The position numbers and the translations under genes were made by a program. Of a stretch of 64,000 nt of DNA, positions 17,580-31,293 are shown piece after piece. The stretch covers positions 365,746-429,745 of the forward strand of contig NZDE01000013.1 in assembly GCA_002690045.1 (NCBI GenBank), in the 5' to 3' direction. Positions within the stretch are counted from its first letter, which is position 1, and each line of letters begins with the position of its first letter. A model generated the notes under the pieces. The model was not told the origin of the DNA. It was given only the letters and a program-made list of their open reading frames with translations, and did not search any database. Source of the stretch: Alphaproteobacteria bacterium (GTDB lineage Bacteria > Pseudomonadota > Alphaproteobacteria > Micavibrionales > Micavibrionaceae).

Positions 17580-18580
17580 GCGACATAGTCCTTATATTTT
17601 GTCATTATTTCTAGGGCTTTGTGGCTGTCTAGGCTTTCGCTCATTATTTCTATGGCTTCCGCTTTGGTCTTTGCTTTCCCCGTGATGAGGGCTACAGCTG
17701 CAGCGTTAAGAAGCGCGATGTCACGATAGGCTGATGGCTCACTGTGGAGGAGGCGGCTTAGTGCGGCGGCGTTATATTCCGCGTCACCGCCTTTAAGGTC
17801 TTCGGCATCACAGCGCATAAGGCCGAAATCTTCTGGTGTAATTTCAAATTCGCTAATGCTGCCATCGCTGTTAAGCGCGGCGACGAAGGTTTTATCCGTT
17901 AGGGTGATTTCATCCATTCCGTCTGCGCCATGGACAATCCAAGCGCCTTTACAACCAAGTGTTTTGAGCGCTTCAGCCATTGGGCAGCACCATTTTTTGT
18001 CAAACACGCCAATCAATTGATAATCTGCGCGGGCAGGGTTGGCGAGTGGGCCGAGGAGATTGAATATGCTGCGAAAACCAAGTTCTTTACGAATTGGCAC
18101 AACATGGCGTACGGCATGGTGGTGTGCGGGCGCCATAAGGAAGCAGAAGTTTAAATCTTTGAGCGCGCTTTCCAGTTTTTCACGCGGCACGTCAAGGTTT
18201 ATGCCAAGGGCTTCATAACAATCCGCAGTGCCTGATTTTGAACTGGCTGCGCGGTTACCGTGTTTTGCAACGGGAATGCCTGCCCCTGCGCAAATTAACG
18301 CTACAGCAGATGAAATATTATAGCTGTGTAGCCCGTCACCACCTGTACCGCAGCAATCAACACTTCCTTCAGGGGCGGTAATGCTATGGGCGTGGCTGCG
18401 GAGGACATTGGCGGCAGCGCTGATTTCATCGGCGGTTTCGCCGCGCATAGTGAGTGCCGTGATGAACGATGCCATCCATACCGGGCTTGCTTCGCCGCGC
18501 ATAATATAATCTATGGCGCTTTCCATTTCGGTGCTTGTAAGCGTTTGGCCTTTAACTGTTTTGTGTAGAATGTCCTGCAT
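17576..18580 (-). CDS. trpD: Anthranilate phosphoribosyltransferase
   Basis: A 334-aa enzyme that transfers phosphoribose from PRPP to anthranilate. CGTGGDG at about residue 82 (PRPP binding), KHGNRAASSKSGTAD near 110, and the acidic metal site around DEITL near 226 are present. The N-terminal helical domain (LTSTEMESAIDYIMRGEASP) is complete. It lies 6 bp after trpG and overlaps trpC by 4 bp. Confidence 0.96.
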   Translation of the reverse strand: MQDILHKTVKGQTLTSTEMESAIDYIMRGEASPVWMASFITALTMRGETADEISAAANVLRSHAHSITAPEGSVDCCGTGGDGLHSYNISSAVALICAGAGIPVAKHGNRAASSKSGTADCYEALGINLDVPREKLESALKDLNFCFLMAPAHHHAVRHVVPIRKELGFRSIFNLLGPLANPARADYQLIGVFDKKWCCPMAEALKTLGCKGAWIVHGADGMDEITLTDKTFVAALNSDGSISEFEITPEDFGLMRCDAEDLKGGDAEYNAAALSRLLHSEPSAYRDIALLNAAAVALITGKAKTKAEAIEIMSESLDSHKALEIMTKYKDYVA

Positions 18581-18586
18581 ATTATT

Positions 18587-19159
18587 TTACTTTGTTTCAT
18601 TGATAAAATTTTCAAGCATTTTATGCCCATATTCACTGGCAATACTTTCTGGGTGATATTGTACGCCCCAAAGCGGTAAGTCTTTATGGGCAAGCCCCAT
18701 AATTAATTTATCTTGGCTAAGTGCGGTCACTTCAAGGCAATTTGGCAGTGTTTCGTGCTCAACTACCAAGGAATGATAGCGAACTATATCAATCACTTCG
18801 GGAATATTTTTGAACATATCATGCGGTAGTATGTCGATTTTCTCTGTTTTGCCGTGGATTGGTTTAGGCGCGCGCACAACATTCCCGCCAAAATACTGGC
18901 CTAATGCTTGCATACCTAAACAAATACCGTATAGCGGCGTGCTTGTTTCAGCGCAGTAGCGAATCATATCAAGGCAGATGCCACTATAATCAGGTGTGCC
19001 GGGGCCTGGAGAGATGATAACGCGATCAGGGTGAAGGGCAATGGCTTGTTCTATCGTTAATTCATCATTACGGATAACTTTAACCGCGATGTCAAGATCG
19101 CCCAGATACTGCACGATGTTGTAGGTAAAGCTGTCATAGTTGTCGATAAGAAGGTTCAT
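18587..19159 (-). CDS. trpG: Anthranilate synthase glutamine amidotransferase component
   Basis: About 190 aa. A class I glutamine amidotransferase that supplies ammonia to TrpE. IDNYDSFTYN at the start, ISPGPGTP near residue 53, the nucleophile Cys in YGICLGMQALG, and the His-Glu pair in VQYHPESIAS give a complete triad. The ATG at 19159 gives the family-typical N-terminus; a TTG at 19165 has slightly better spacing to an AGGTG sequence. It is separated from trpE by the divergent yibQ-like gene and a small orphan, so the trp genes form two transcription units here. Confidence 0.94.
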   Translation of the reverse strand: MNLLIDNYDSFTYNIVQYLGDLDIAVKVIRNDELTIEQAIALHPDRVIISPGPGTPDYSGICLDMIRYCAETSTPLYGICLGMQALGQYFGGNVVRAPKPIHGKTEKIDILPHDMFKNIPEVIDIVRYHSLVVEHETLPNCLEVTALSQDKLIMGLAHKDLPLWGVQYHPESIASEYGHKMLENFINETK

Positions 19160-19209
19160 TTGCAAAAAAACACCTGATCTTTTAAACTCAATATGGTTAA
19201 GTGATTAAT

Positions 19210-20262
19210 ATGAATATTAAACAACGTCTACAAGACTATAAATCGACATTTCATTTCTGCAAGAAAATACGTGTTTTCTTGTTCGCTTTATGCTTGTTGG
19301 TCGCGGCTGACCGTCTTTGGTTGGTCGAGTTAGATAACAATGCGCCAGATAGCGCGGTACTTGCAAGCGTTGCACCCGCATCAGGCGCAGAAGAGCTCTT
19401 TTCAAATATTACGTTTTCTGAACTGGCGTATGAAGAGCCTGTGAAAGAATCATTTGTTGATACGCTTAAATCGAAATTGCCGCTTTTTGGTAAGGAAGAA
19501 AAAGTCACACCAAAACAGCACGAAGCGATTGTGCCAGCACCGATTAAAGGGGCAAAACAAATCGCTATTGTTATTGATGATTTAGGCATTGATAAAAAAC
19601 ATTCGCGCGAAATTGTTGAAATGGCGAATTTCAAAATGACTTTGGCATTTTTGCCATATGCGAGCCATGTGCAGCCGTTAATTGATGATGGCGTTGCCAA
19701 TGGCCATGAAATTATCGTGCATATGCCGATGCAGCCGAAATCAAATACAATTGACCCAGGCCCCGTTGTTTTGAAGGTCGGTATGACTGCGGAGCAATTA
19801 CAAGATAACCTTGATAAGGGATTAAGCGCCTTTGGCGGTTATGAAGGAATTAACAATCATATGGGCAGCCGTTTTACCAGTGATGCGATCGGTATGGATT
19901 TCTTGATGCGTGAACTTAAAAAGCGTGATTTGTTTTTCTTGGATAGCGTGACATCGCCAACCACAAAAGGCGCCGAGATGGCGGCGCGTCATGGCGTTAC
20001 ATATATACGCCGTAATGTTTTCCTCGACCACGAAGAAAGCGATGCTTTTGTAAATAAGGCGCTTGATAAATGTAGGCGTATAGTCGCGAAAGATGGTCTG
20101 TGCATTGCCATTGGTCATCCTAAGGATGTAACCATACGCGGCCTTAATAACTTCGTTAGCAAGGCACAGAAAGACGGGTTTGAATTTGTAACCGTGTCTG
20201 ACATTATCAAACAGCATAAAGCCGAAGCTAAAATGCATTTGGTTGAAGCCAAGACTGAATAA
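19210..20262 (+). CDS. Divergent polysaccharide deacetylase family protein (YibQ/DUF610-like)
   Basis: About 350 aa (GTG at 19201 also possible). A single N-terminal membrane segment (about residues 17-36) is followed by a low-complexity Glu/Pro/Lys linker and then the divergent polysaccharide deacetylase domain: IAIVIDDLGID near residue 120, HMPMQPKS near 175, NNHMGSRFTSD near 215 and FFLDSVTSP near 240. The protein should be periplasmic and membrane-anchored. The family is assumed to act on envelope glycans, but the substrate is not established. It is divergent from trpG with only about 40 bp between starts. Confidence 0.8.
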   Translation: MNIKQRLQDYKSTFHFCKKIRVFLFALCLLVAADRLWLVELDNNAPDSAVLASVAPASGAEELFSNITFSELAYEEPVKESFVDTLKSKLPLFGKEEKVTPKQHEAIVPAPIKGAKQIAIVIDDLGIDKKHSREIVEMANFKMTLAFLPYASHVQPLIDDGVANGHEIIVHMPMQPKSNTIDPGPVVLKVGMTAEQLQDNLDKGLSAFGGYEGINNHMGSRFTSDAIGMDFLMRELKKRDLFFLDSVTSPTTKGAEMAARHGVTYIRRNVFLDHEESDAFVNKALDKCRRIVAKDGLCIAIGHPKDVTIRGLNNFVSKAQKDGFEFVTVSDIIKQHKAEAKMHLVEAKTE

Positions 20263-20281
20263 TGCTTATTGGTGCCTAAAG

Positions 20282-20521
20282 TTAAAGCTTAGGATTTATA
20301 AAATTTGAGATCTGGCCGATCATTTGTTTTTCACCGTCAAAGTGAAATGTATCAAAACCATCATCATATAAAATTTTTGCAGATGTAATCTCCGCGGCGA
20401 TTTCTTTGCTTTGTTCAGGGTATATTTCACGCAGCGTTACAAGATGTTCAATAAGCAGGGGAAGTGGGCATGACTCAATATTATTTAGGCCGTTAAAGCT
20501 TTCGTGAATTCTTTTGGTCAT
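20282..20521 (-). CDS. Hypothetical protein, 79 aa
   Basis: A small soluble, probably helical, acidic protein with no family I recognise. A strong GGAGGA ribosome-binding site lies just before the ATG, which supports a real gene. It lies convergent to the deacetylase gene and downstream of trpE, with a gap of about 80 bp from trpE. Confidence 0.6.
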   Translation of the reverse strand: MTKRIHESFNGLNNIESCPLPLLIEHLVTLREIYPEQSKEIAAEITSAKILYDDGFDTFHFDGEKQMIGQISNFINPKL

Positions 20522-20602
20522 GGCGTATCCTCCGCTTATTTGAGTATAAAACTAGCAGTTAGCAGAATGTATGGATTTGTGTCAATTTTTATTTTGCTGT
20601 TT

Positions 20603-22066
20603 TTAAAATTTTATGGCGGCCTCGGCCGCTTTCATCAGTGCCATGGCTTTGTTGATGCATTCTTGATTTTCGGATTCAGGGATGCTGTCGGCGACAATGC
20701 CGGCGCCTGCTTGAAGGACTATTTCACCGTCTTTGACCAAGGCGGTGCGAAGTGCGATGCAGGTATTCATATTACCAAGGCCATCGAAATAGCCAACGCA
20801 GCCTGCATAAAATCGACGCTTTTCATTTTCAAATTTATGGATCAGTTTCATGGCGCTTACCTTTGGCGCACCGCTAACGGTACCGGCGGGGAAGCCAGAG
20901 AAAAGCGCATCAACACAGTCAAGGTCATCACGTAACTGCCCGACCACGTTGGATACGATATGCATAACGTGGGAGTAGCGTTCAATCGTGAAGCTTTCGG
21001 TAACGCGTACGGTGCCAATTTTGGCAACGCGGCCAACATCGTTGCGACCAAGGTCGATGAGCATAAGGTGCTCGGCGCGTTCTTTTTGATCGGCGAGGAG
21101 GTCTTCGGCTAAGGCTGCGTCTTCCTCAACGGTTTTACCGCGTGGACGTGTACCCGCAATAGGACGAACGGTGACTTCACCGTCTTGCACGCGGACGAGT
21201 ATTTCAGGGCTAGAGCCAACAAGGGCAAAGCCATCCATTTTTAAATGAAACAAGAATGGTGATGGGTTAATGCGGCGTAGGGCGCGGTATAGGTCGATTG
21301 CCGGCAGGTCGAACGGCGCGCGAAAGCGCTGCGAAGGGACGATTTGGAATATATCACCGGCAAAGATATGTTCTTTAGCCGCGCGAACAAGGTCAGCATA
21401 GCCATCATCAGTAAAGTTACGCTGTAATGATAATGGTGCGCTTAAGGCGCTTTCGTTCTTTACAGTACGCTGCGTTAGCGGTGTGTTGAGGCGTTCAATG
21501 GCATCTTGCAGAATTTGCACGGCTTCGTCATAAGCCGCATCTGCTGTGCAGCCTTTTGTTGTCGCGTTTTTAAGGACAGGTACGGTCAGGGTAAGCTCAT
21601 GTTTAACATTGTCGAACACAGCTAATAGACGCGGGCGCATCATAACGCCTTCTGGAATGTCGAGTGTATCTTCATTCTCATTCGGGACGCTTGGCTCGAC
21701 ATAGCGTACCATTTCATAGCCGAGATAGCCATACATACCACCAGAACATGCGGGCGGCAGATGGGCGGGCATAATATCAATCTTGCAGCGTTTAATATGG
21801 GCGCGCAGCTCATCAAGCGGGTTGCCGCGAGCATCGTTAGAATGCCATATAACATCAGGGCTACAGGCAATAATTGAATAACGCCCAATATGTGCACCGC
21901 CTTCAACGGATTCTAGAAGGAAGCTGTAAGATTCGTCTTTTGTGATTTTATAATATGCAGACAGCGCCGTATCAAAGTCGGCGCTGTACTGTGCATAGAC
22001 AATTTGTGTTTTTCCGTCGTTGTAATTTGCTGTGAAATCAGCTCGTGAAGGAAAAATCTGCATCAT
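20603..22066 (-). CDS. trpE: Anthranilate synthase component I
   Basis: A 487-aa chorismate-utilising enzyme that, with TrpG, makes anthranilate from chorismate. The N-terminal feedback-binding region includes LLESVEGG and a YGYLGYEMVRY block. The catalytic domain contains FQIVPSQRF, PSPFLFHL, SPEILVRV, IAGTRPRG and LIDLGRNDVGRV, ending with the GAGIVADSIPE motif. The LLES-type motif suggests tryptophan feedback control. It starts 4 bp after the ppiD stop, a linkage common in alphaproteobacteria. No attenuator-type leader peptide was found. Confidence 0.96.
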   Translation of the reverse strand: MMQIFPSRADFTANYNDGKTQIVYAQYSADFDTALSAYYKITKDESYSFLLESVEGGAHIGRYSIIACSPDVIWHSNDARGNPLDELRAHIKRCKIDIMPAHLPPACSGGMYGYLGYEMVRYVEPSVPNENEDTLDIPEGVMMRPRLLAVFDNVKHELTLTVPVLKNATTKGCTADAAYDEAVQILQDAIERLNTPLTQRTVKNESALSAPLSLQRNFTDDGYADLVRAAKEHIFAGDIFQIVPSQRFRAPFDLPAIDLYRALRRINPSPFLFHLKMDGFALVGSSPEILVRVQDGEVTVRPIAGTRPRGKTVEEDAALAEDLLADQKERAEHLMLIDLGRNDVGRVAKIGTVRVTESFTIERYSHVMHIVSNVVGQLRDDLDCVDALFSGFPAGTVSGAPKVSAMKLIHKFENEKRRFYAGCVGYFDGLGNMNTCIALRTALVKDGEIVLQAGAGIVADSIPESENQECINKAMALMKAAEAAIKF

Positions 22067-22070
22067 TGCC

Positions 22071-24005
22071 CTATTGCTGCTGTGGTTTGTTGTACAGGAA
22101 AGTCAGCAAGTTTTCATTGACGGTATATTTATATTTTTCCTGTAGGGATAGATATAAAAGCCCCAATGCTTCTTGTTGGAAATTCTGTGTTTCAGCCATT
22201 GCCGCAATAGAAACGACTTCGTCTTGATCTTCGCTTGGCTTTGCGTCGTTGCTTAAGCTTGTGTCTTTGATGTAGGCAAGTACGGTTTTTTCTGCACCTG
22301 GAATAACCTGTGCATCATGAATATCCGCGGACAACAGCAAGTTGCGGCCTTGTGCTGAAATGTCTTTTTCAAGCTCTTCGTCTTTAAACGATGCGCTGCG
22401 AGAAATGCTAGACTTGTGGTTTTTAAGGCCAGTTTCTTTAACGGCGTCCTTCCATGTGATCGTGCTATCCGCAATTTTATCTGAAAGCTCTTTTGCTTTC
22501 ATGAAGGCAGCATTGTCTTTTTGTTCTTTTGTCCATTCTTTACGGACTTGCTTTTTTACATCTTCAAATGGCTTTATGACGCTGTCTTTGATTTCATCCA
22601 TAACGATGAAGGCCAAAGAGGAATCGTTTAATTCAAAAACACGTGATGTTTCACCAGATAGAAGATCATTCGCTGTTTTTAGAACAGTTATGGCGTCTTC
22701 TGAATTTAAATCCTTTAATGGTGAATCTTGTGTGCCTTCTAATACGCCTTGGCGTGTAAGGTCTTTAAAGCTTTCTGACGTCATTTTGTAATCAGTAATG
22801 ACTTGCTGTGGGTCTTCACCGCCAAATAAACGGTCTTCAATCTCGCTAAGAGTGTTATCTAGTATTTCCCAAATTTCTTCATCAAGCAGTTCTTGCGCGA
22901 TGCTGTCTTTAACGTCTTTGAAGTCTTGCGCGTGCGCAGGGATTACATCAACGATTTTTAGGACGTGCCAACCAAGGGCTGTTTCAATTGGGCCTATAAT
23001 ATCGCCTTTTGTAACGCCTTCTGCGAAAGCGTCTTTATTAAGAACCTCTGGAAGGCTGCCCTCAAGGTATTCTTGTGTGTCGATGAAGCTCGCGTCATCA
23101 CCCGTAACATTTGTCGCAGCGGTTGATAGCGGCGTGCCTTCTTCGGCAGCAGACTTAATTTTAAGGGCATCACCTTCAGTGTCAGCAACGGCCTGCGCGA
23201 TTTTGTGTTTTAGCGGCACTGTGTAACTGTCTTTGTTTTCATCATAGATGGCACGGACTTGTTCATCAGTGATAGAGATGTCGCCTTTAATTTTGTCTTT
23301 ATCTAAACGGGCGAGGGTGAAGCTGCGCTTTTCAGGAATGCGATAGCGTTCTTTGAACGTGTTGTAATAACGCATCAATGTTTCATCATCTGCGTCTTGA
23401 TCAATCTTCATTTTATTATTGTTGAATACGATATATTCAATGTTACGTGTTTCTTCGCTAAAGGCGTTTAGGTCTTTTGCGAGAAGCTTAGGCGTGTAGA
23501 CGGCAGCGCTTTTAATCGCGTTATTAACAATTGCGTTAGTCATTTCGCGTTGTGCGTCTTCAATAAAAATAGTTTCGGTCATGCCGTTCTGGCGTAGAAG
23601 GCTAGCGAGGATTTCACTTTTCTTTGATGTCGTGTCCTCGTCCATATATGGCTCAATGATTTCGTTTATATAATCAGTGATCTCTTCGTTGCTGATTGCG
23701 ATGCCAAGGTCATTTGCGCCTTGTAACATTAATAGGTCACGGATTTCACGGAAAAGCGCTTGATGAACAAGGCCCATATCATATGCGGCCTGTGGGTCAA
23801 CGCCTTGCATAGATAGTATGCGACGAAGTTTGTTGTCGAATGGTCGGCTGTTGATTGTGTGTGAACCAACTTTGGCAACATCTGATGTCTTGATGCCGCT
23901 GCCGAAGAAGCCGCCCGCATCGGTAAGGATTAAGCCAGCGGCCCCCATCACCAAAAGAACCAAGAATAAACCCGAAAATACGCCACTGCGCATGCTTTTT
24001 AACAT
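22071..24005 (-). CDS. ppiD: Membrane-anchored peptidyl-prolyl cis-trans isomerase (PpiD/SurA-type)
   Basis: A 644-aa periplasmic chaperone anchored by one N-terminal membrane helix (about residues 8-27, SGVFSGLFLVLLVMGAAGL). A SurA-like N-terminal domain spans about residues 35-220. A parvulin-type rotamase domain follows (about 240-370), recognisable by FAEGVTKGDIIGPIETALGW and the HVLKIVD end. A long C-terminal chaperone region completes the PpiD architecture. It probably assists folding of exported proteins near the Sec translocon. It heads a transcription unit with trpE. Confidence 0.88.
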   Translation of the reverse strand: MLKSMRSGVFSGLFLVLLVMGAAGLILTDAGGFFGSGIKTSDVAKVGSHTINSRPFDNKLRRILSMQGVDPQAAYDMGLVHQALFREIRDLLMLQGANDLGIAISNEEITDYINEIIEPYMDEDTTSKKSEILASLLRQNGMTETIFIEDAQREMTNAIVNNAIKSAAVYTPKLLAKDLNAFSEETRNIEYIVFNNNKMKIDQDADDETLMRYYNTFKERYRIPEKRSFTLARLDKDKIKGDISITDEQVRAIYDENKDSYTVPLKHKIAQAVADTEGDALKIKSAAEEGTPLSTAATNVTGDDASFIDTQEYLEGSLPEVLNKDAFAEGVTKGDIIGPIETALGWHVLKIVDVIPAHAQDFKDVKDSIAQELLDEEIWEILDNTLSEIEDRLFGGEDPQQVITDYKMTSESFKDLTRQGVLEGTQDSPLKDLNSEDAITVLKTANDLLSGETSRVFELNDSSLAFIVMDEIKDSVIKPFEDVKKQVRKEWTKEQKDNAAFMKAKELSDKIADSTITWKDAVKETGLKNHKSSISRSASFKDEELEKDISAQGRNLLLSADIHDAQVIPGAEKTVLAYIKDTSLSNDAKPSEDQDEVVSIAAMAETQNFQQEALGLLYLSLQEKYKYTVNENLLTFLYNKPQQQ

Positions 24006-24137
24006 TGAAACTATCCATTCTTAATAATAATAACGTTCTATATATAAGGGCTGAAAAAAAATACGGCAACAGTGATTGCAATATCATCCACCTATCTATA
24101 AGGTTTTCTCAAATTTTTTATTTAAGGAGCACTGTAA

Positions 24138-24923
24138 ATGTCCAAATTAATTGCTGGTAACTGGAAGATGAGTTGTTTTGGCGCGGATGCGATTGACCTT
24201 GCAGAGGGAATTCGTGATGCGGTTGCAGCGAATGACGAAATATTGGATGGTGCGGATTTGTTGGTATGCCCGCCATATTTATATATTGGTATTGTGCAAA
24301 CGGTATTAGGGCCAGAGTCAGGCGTATTTGTTGGTGGGCAAGATTGTGCATTATCAGAAAATGGTGCCCACACTGGCGATATATCAGCCGAAATGCTGGT
24401 GGATGCAGGGTGTAACTATGTGATTTTAGGGCATTCAGAACGTCGTCAGAATCACAAAGAAAGTGACGCGTTGATTGCCAAAAAAACAGCGCGCGCATAT
24501 GCAGAAGGTTTGAATGTTATTCTTTGTGTGGGTGAGACCGAAGCGCAGCGTGATGCAGGCAAAGCTGAAGAGGTTGTCGGCGCACAAATTGATGCGGCGG
24601 ATTTTGACGGTGCGGATTATGATAAAATTACAATTGCTTATGAACCTGTATGGGCGATTGGCACAGGTAAAACAGCTAGCCCCGATGATGTGAAGGCTAT
24701 GCACGGTTTTATTCGGGGGAAACTACAAGAAAAGCTTGCATATGGCGCCGAGATACGTATTTTATACGGCGGTTCAGTAAAACCCGATAATGCAGAAAGC
24801 CTGTTATCATTGCCAAATGTTGGTGGCGCGTTGATAGGTGGCGCAAGCCTGAATGCAGAATCGTTTATGGCGATTGCCAAAGCGGCGCATAAAATAGAAG
24901 AACAAGAATATGCAGCCGAATAG
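24138..24923 (+). CDS. tpiA: Triosephosphate isomerase
   Basis: A 261-aa (beta/alpha)8 enzyme interconverting dihydroxyacetone phosphate and glyceraldehyde 3-phosphate. GNWKMS near residue 8 (catalytic Lys), VILGHSERR near 95 (catalytic His) and AYEPVWAIGTGKTASP near 170 (catalytic Glu and loop 6) are all intact, with ILYGGSVKPDN near the C-terminus. An AAGGAG ribosome-binding site precedes the ATG. Divergent from ppiD and followed at 30 bp by secG. Confidence 0.97.
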   Translation: MSKLIAGNWKMSCFGADAIDLAEGIRDAVAANDEILDGADLLVCPPYLYIGIVQTVLGPESGVFVGGQDCALSENGAHTGDISAEMLVDAGCNYVILGHSERRQNHKESDALIAKKTARAYAEGLNVILCVGETEAQRDAGKAEEVVGAQIDAADFDGADYDKITIAYEPVWAIGTGKTASPDDVKAMHGFIRGKLQEKLAYGAEIRILYGGSVKPDNAESLLSLPNVGGALIGGASLNAESFMAIAKAAHKIEEQEYAAE

Positions 24924-24953
24924 TAAAGAATAAATTTTGAGAAGTACGTAACT

Positions 24954-27633
<2,680 letters not shown>

Positions 27634-27803
27634 TGCTCTATATCCTGCTCGTATAAAAAGTTAATGAAAACTTAATTTTTATTTAACATAATATTAATTT
27701 ATTTTTAGATGAATTGCAACATTTCAGTATTATTTATTTTATTACAGTGTGTTAGATCTTTGTTTGCTGAAAAATACACCTAAAATGTGTAAAGACGATG
27801 ACT

Positions 27804-27831
27804 TTTACAGGGGATTGGACTATCTTATACG
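27804..27831 (+). promoter_or_regulatory. Candidate kdsA promoter
   Basis: TTTACA (27804-27809), a 16-bp spacer and TATACG (27826-27831) end about 30 bp before the kdsA start, in an AT-rich 227-bp gap. Confidence 0.45.
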
Positions 27832-27860
27832 CGGAAAAAATTAAATAGAAAGCGTTATAA

Positions 27861-28709
<849 letters not shown>

Positions 28710-28721
28710 TTTTATTTTTAA

Positions 28722-30047
<1,326 letters not shown>

Positions 30048-30078
30048 TATAGATATATAAACATAGAAGGGGGAAACT

Positions 30079-30732
30079 ATGCGAAGTAAGCTGTTTCGCG
30101 GCTATGGTTTTTTGATTATTGCAGCAATTCTTTTTGCTTTTCCAACCTTTGCTAATCGTTATGACGGTTATACAGGGCAGTATCTTGTTGCGTTCAAAAT
30201 GCGGCAAGAGGATTATTTCAACAATGCTGTTGTTTACATTGATGATAATAAGTTCATGGGCGCAATCGGCTATATGCTTGGCAAGCGTTTGAGTGATGAA
30301 GCTGTTGCGAACGATATTGATTTGCCACAAGGCATTAAAGATGCCGGTGTTCCAATATATGAAGGTGGGCCGCTTGGTCGCGATTCAACGTTGTTTTATT
30401 TAAAACACGTTATCAGCGGCGAAGATGAACCGAGTTGGCAGGGCTATAAAATGCATGCCATGAATGACGAACAGCTAAAAAATACAGTTGATGAAATCGT
30501 CGAAAACTATAATAGCGACGAAGATGCGCCACGATTTTTACTGTTCCGCGGTTATAGCGGATGGGCGCCAATGCAGCTTGAAATGGAAATGATGCGCGGC
30601 GCGTGGCTAAAGGCAGATGAGCTTGGTTTAAGCCTCGATGAAGCCATTTTAGAAGACCAAGAAGTGCTTTGGCATCGTGTTTTTAAAAATGTTGCAAAAG
30701 ACGACAAAAAAAAGCTGGGGAAAATTTATTAA
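30079..30732 (+). CDS. YqgE/AlgH family protein with an N-terminal signal sequence
   Basis: A 217-aa protein with the YqgE/AlgH (DUF179) pattern: YLVAFKMRQEDYFNNAVVYI, GAIGYMLGKRL, YEGGPLG, and RGYSGWAPMQLEMEMMRGAWL. Unlike ordinary cytosolic members it begins with a basic, strongly hydrophobic segment ending FAFPTFAN (about residues 1-27), which looks like a cleavable signal peptide. The mature protein would then be periplasmic. The biochemical role of the family is unknown. A clear AGGGGG ribosome-binding site precedes the ATG, 31 bp after eno. Confidence 0.75.
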   Translation: MRSKLFRGYGFLIIAAILFAFPTFANRYDGYTGQYLVAFKMRQEDYFNNAVVYIDDNKFMGAIGYMLGKRLSDEAVANDIDLPQGIKDAGVPIYEGGPLGRDSTLFYLKHVISGEDEPSWQGYKMHAMNDEQLKNTVDEIVENYNSDEDAPRFLLFRGYSGWAPMQLEMEMMRGAWLKADELGLSLDEAILEDQEVLWHRVFKNVAKDDKKKLGKIY

Positions 30733-30806
30733 ATAATTTGAGTCAGTTACGTGAGTATGTTCTCATTTCGTTCTCAATAACCGTTTGAATCTAAACAATT
30801 TTTTGT

Positions 30807-30836
30807 TTGACAGAAGTGATTCGTTTGTGATTCTAT
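30807..30836 (+). promoter_or_regulatory. Candidate ftsB promoter placing the transcript start at the start codon
   Basis: TTGACA (30807-30812), an 18-bp spacer and TTCTAT (30831-30836). The expected transcription start, about 7 bp on, falls at the ATG (30843), so the transcript may be leaderless. No ribosome-binding site at useful spacing is visible. Confidence 0.4.
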
Positions 30837-30842
30837 AGGTGT

Positions 30843-31148
30843 ATGAGTAGTTATACAGCACATAAATATCTTAAAGGACGTTACGGAGTAGGTTTATTTC
30901 TGACGGTTTTGTGTTTGTATTTTTCTTACTTCAGCATGTTTGGTGAGCGTTCTTTTTCACGCCTTACTGTTTTAAATTCAGAAATATCTCTCATTGATCA
31001 AGAGCTTGCAGCATTGGATGCTGATGTACAGAAAATGCGTGAACGCGTCATTGCTATGCGTCCAGACGCGCTTGACCGTGATTTACTCGAAGAACGCGTG
31101 CGTTATATGCTTGGTTTCCGAGGTGAAAATGAGTGGGATGTTCTTTAG
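30843..31148 (+). CDS. ftsB: Septum formation initiator family protein (FtsB/DivIC)
   Basis: A 101-aa bitopic inner-membrane protein. One membrane helix (about residues 15-33) is followed by a periplasmic coiled coil (about 40-75) and the C-terminal motif LDRDLLEERVRYMLGF typical of alphaproteobacterial FtsB. It should act with FtsL and FtsQ in the divisome. The position just before pdhA is conserved in this class. Confidence 0.83.
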   Translation: MSSYTAHKYLKGRYGVGLFLTVLCLYFSYFSMFGERSFSRLTVLNSEISLIDQELAALDADVQKMRERVIAMRPDALDRDLLEERVRYMLGFRGENEWDVL

Positions 31149-31150
31149 TT

Positions 31151-31171
31151 CCTGTTTTAACAGGCTTTTTC
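31151..31171 (+). terminator. Rho-independent terminator of ftsB
   Basis: CCTGT (31151-31155) pairs with ACAGG (31160-31164) and is followed by CTTTTTC, three bases after the ftsB stop. Short stem, so moderate strength. Confidence 0.55.
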
Positions 31172-31293
31172 TATAATATTCTTCAAAAACAATATGTTGC
31201 ACCGCAGCAAAAGTGGTTTTTTACTGGATTCTTGCTTTGAAATGTTGTATTCCATGCTACGAAAATATCTATAAATTTAAACGGAGTAGTGTT

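Noticed and set aside
20600..24050. Tryptophan attenuator upstream of trpE or ppiD
   Set aside because: No leader peptide with Trp codons and no alternating terminator/antiterminator pair was found in the short gaps.
31213..31293. Longer start for pdhA
   Set aside because: The added residues are Cys-rich and unlike the family, while GGAG lies at correct spacing before the GTG at 31294.
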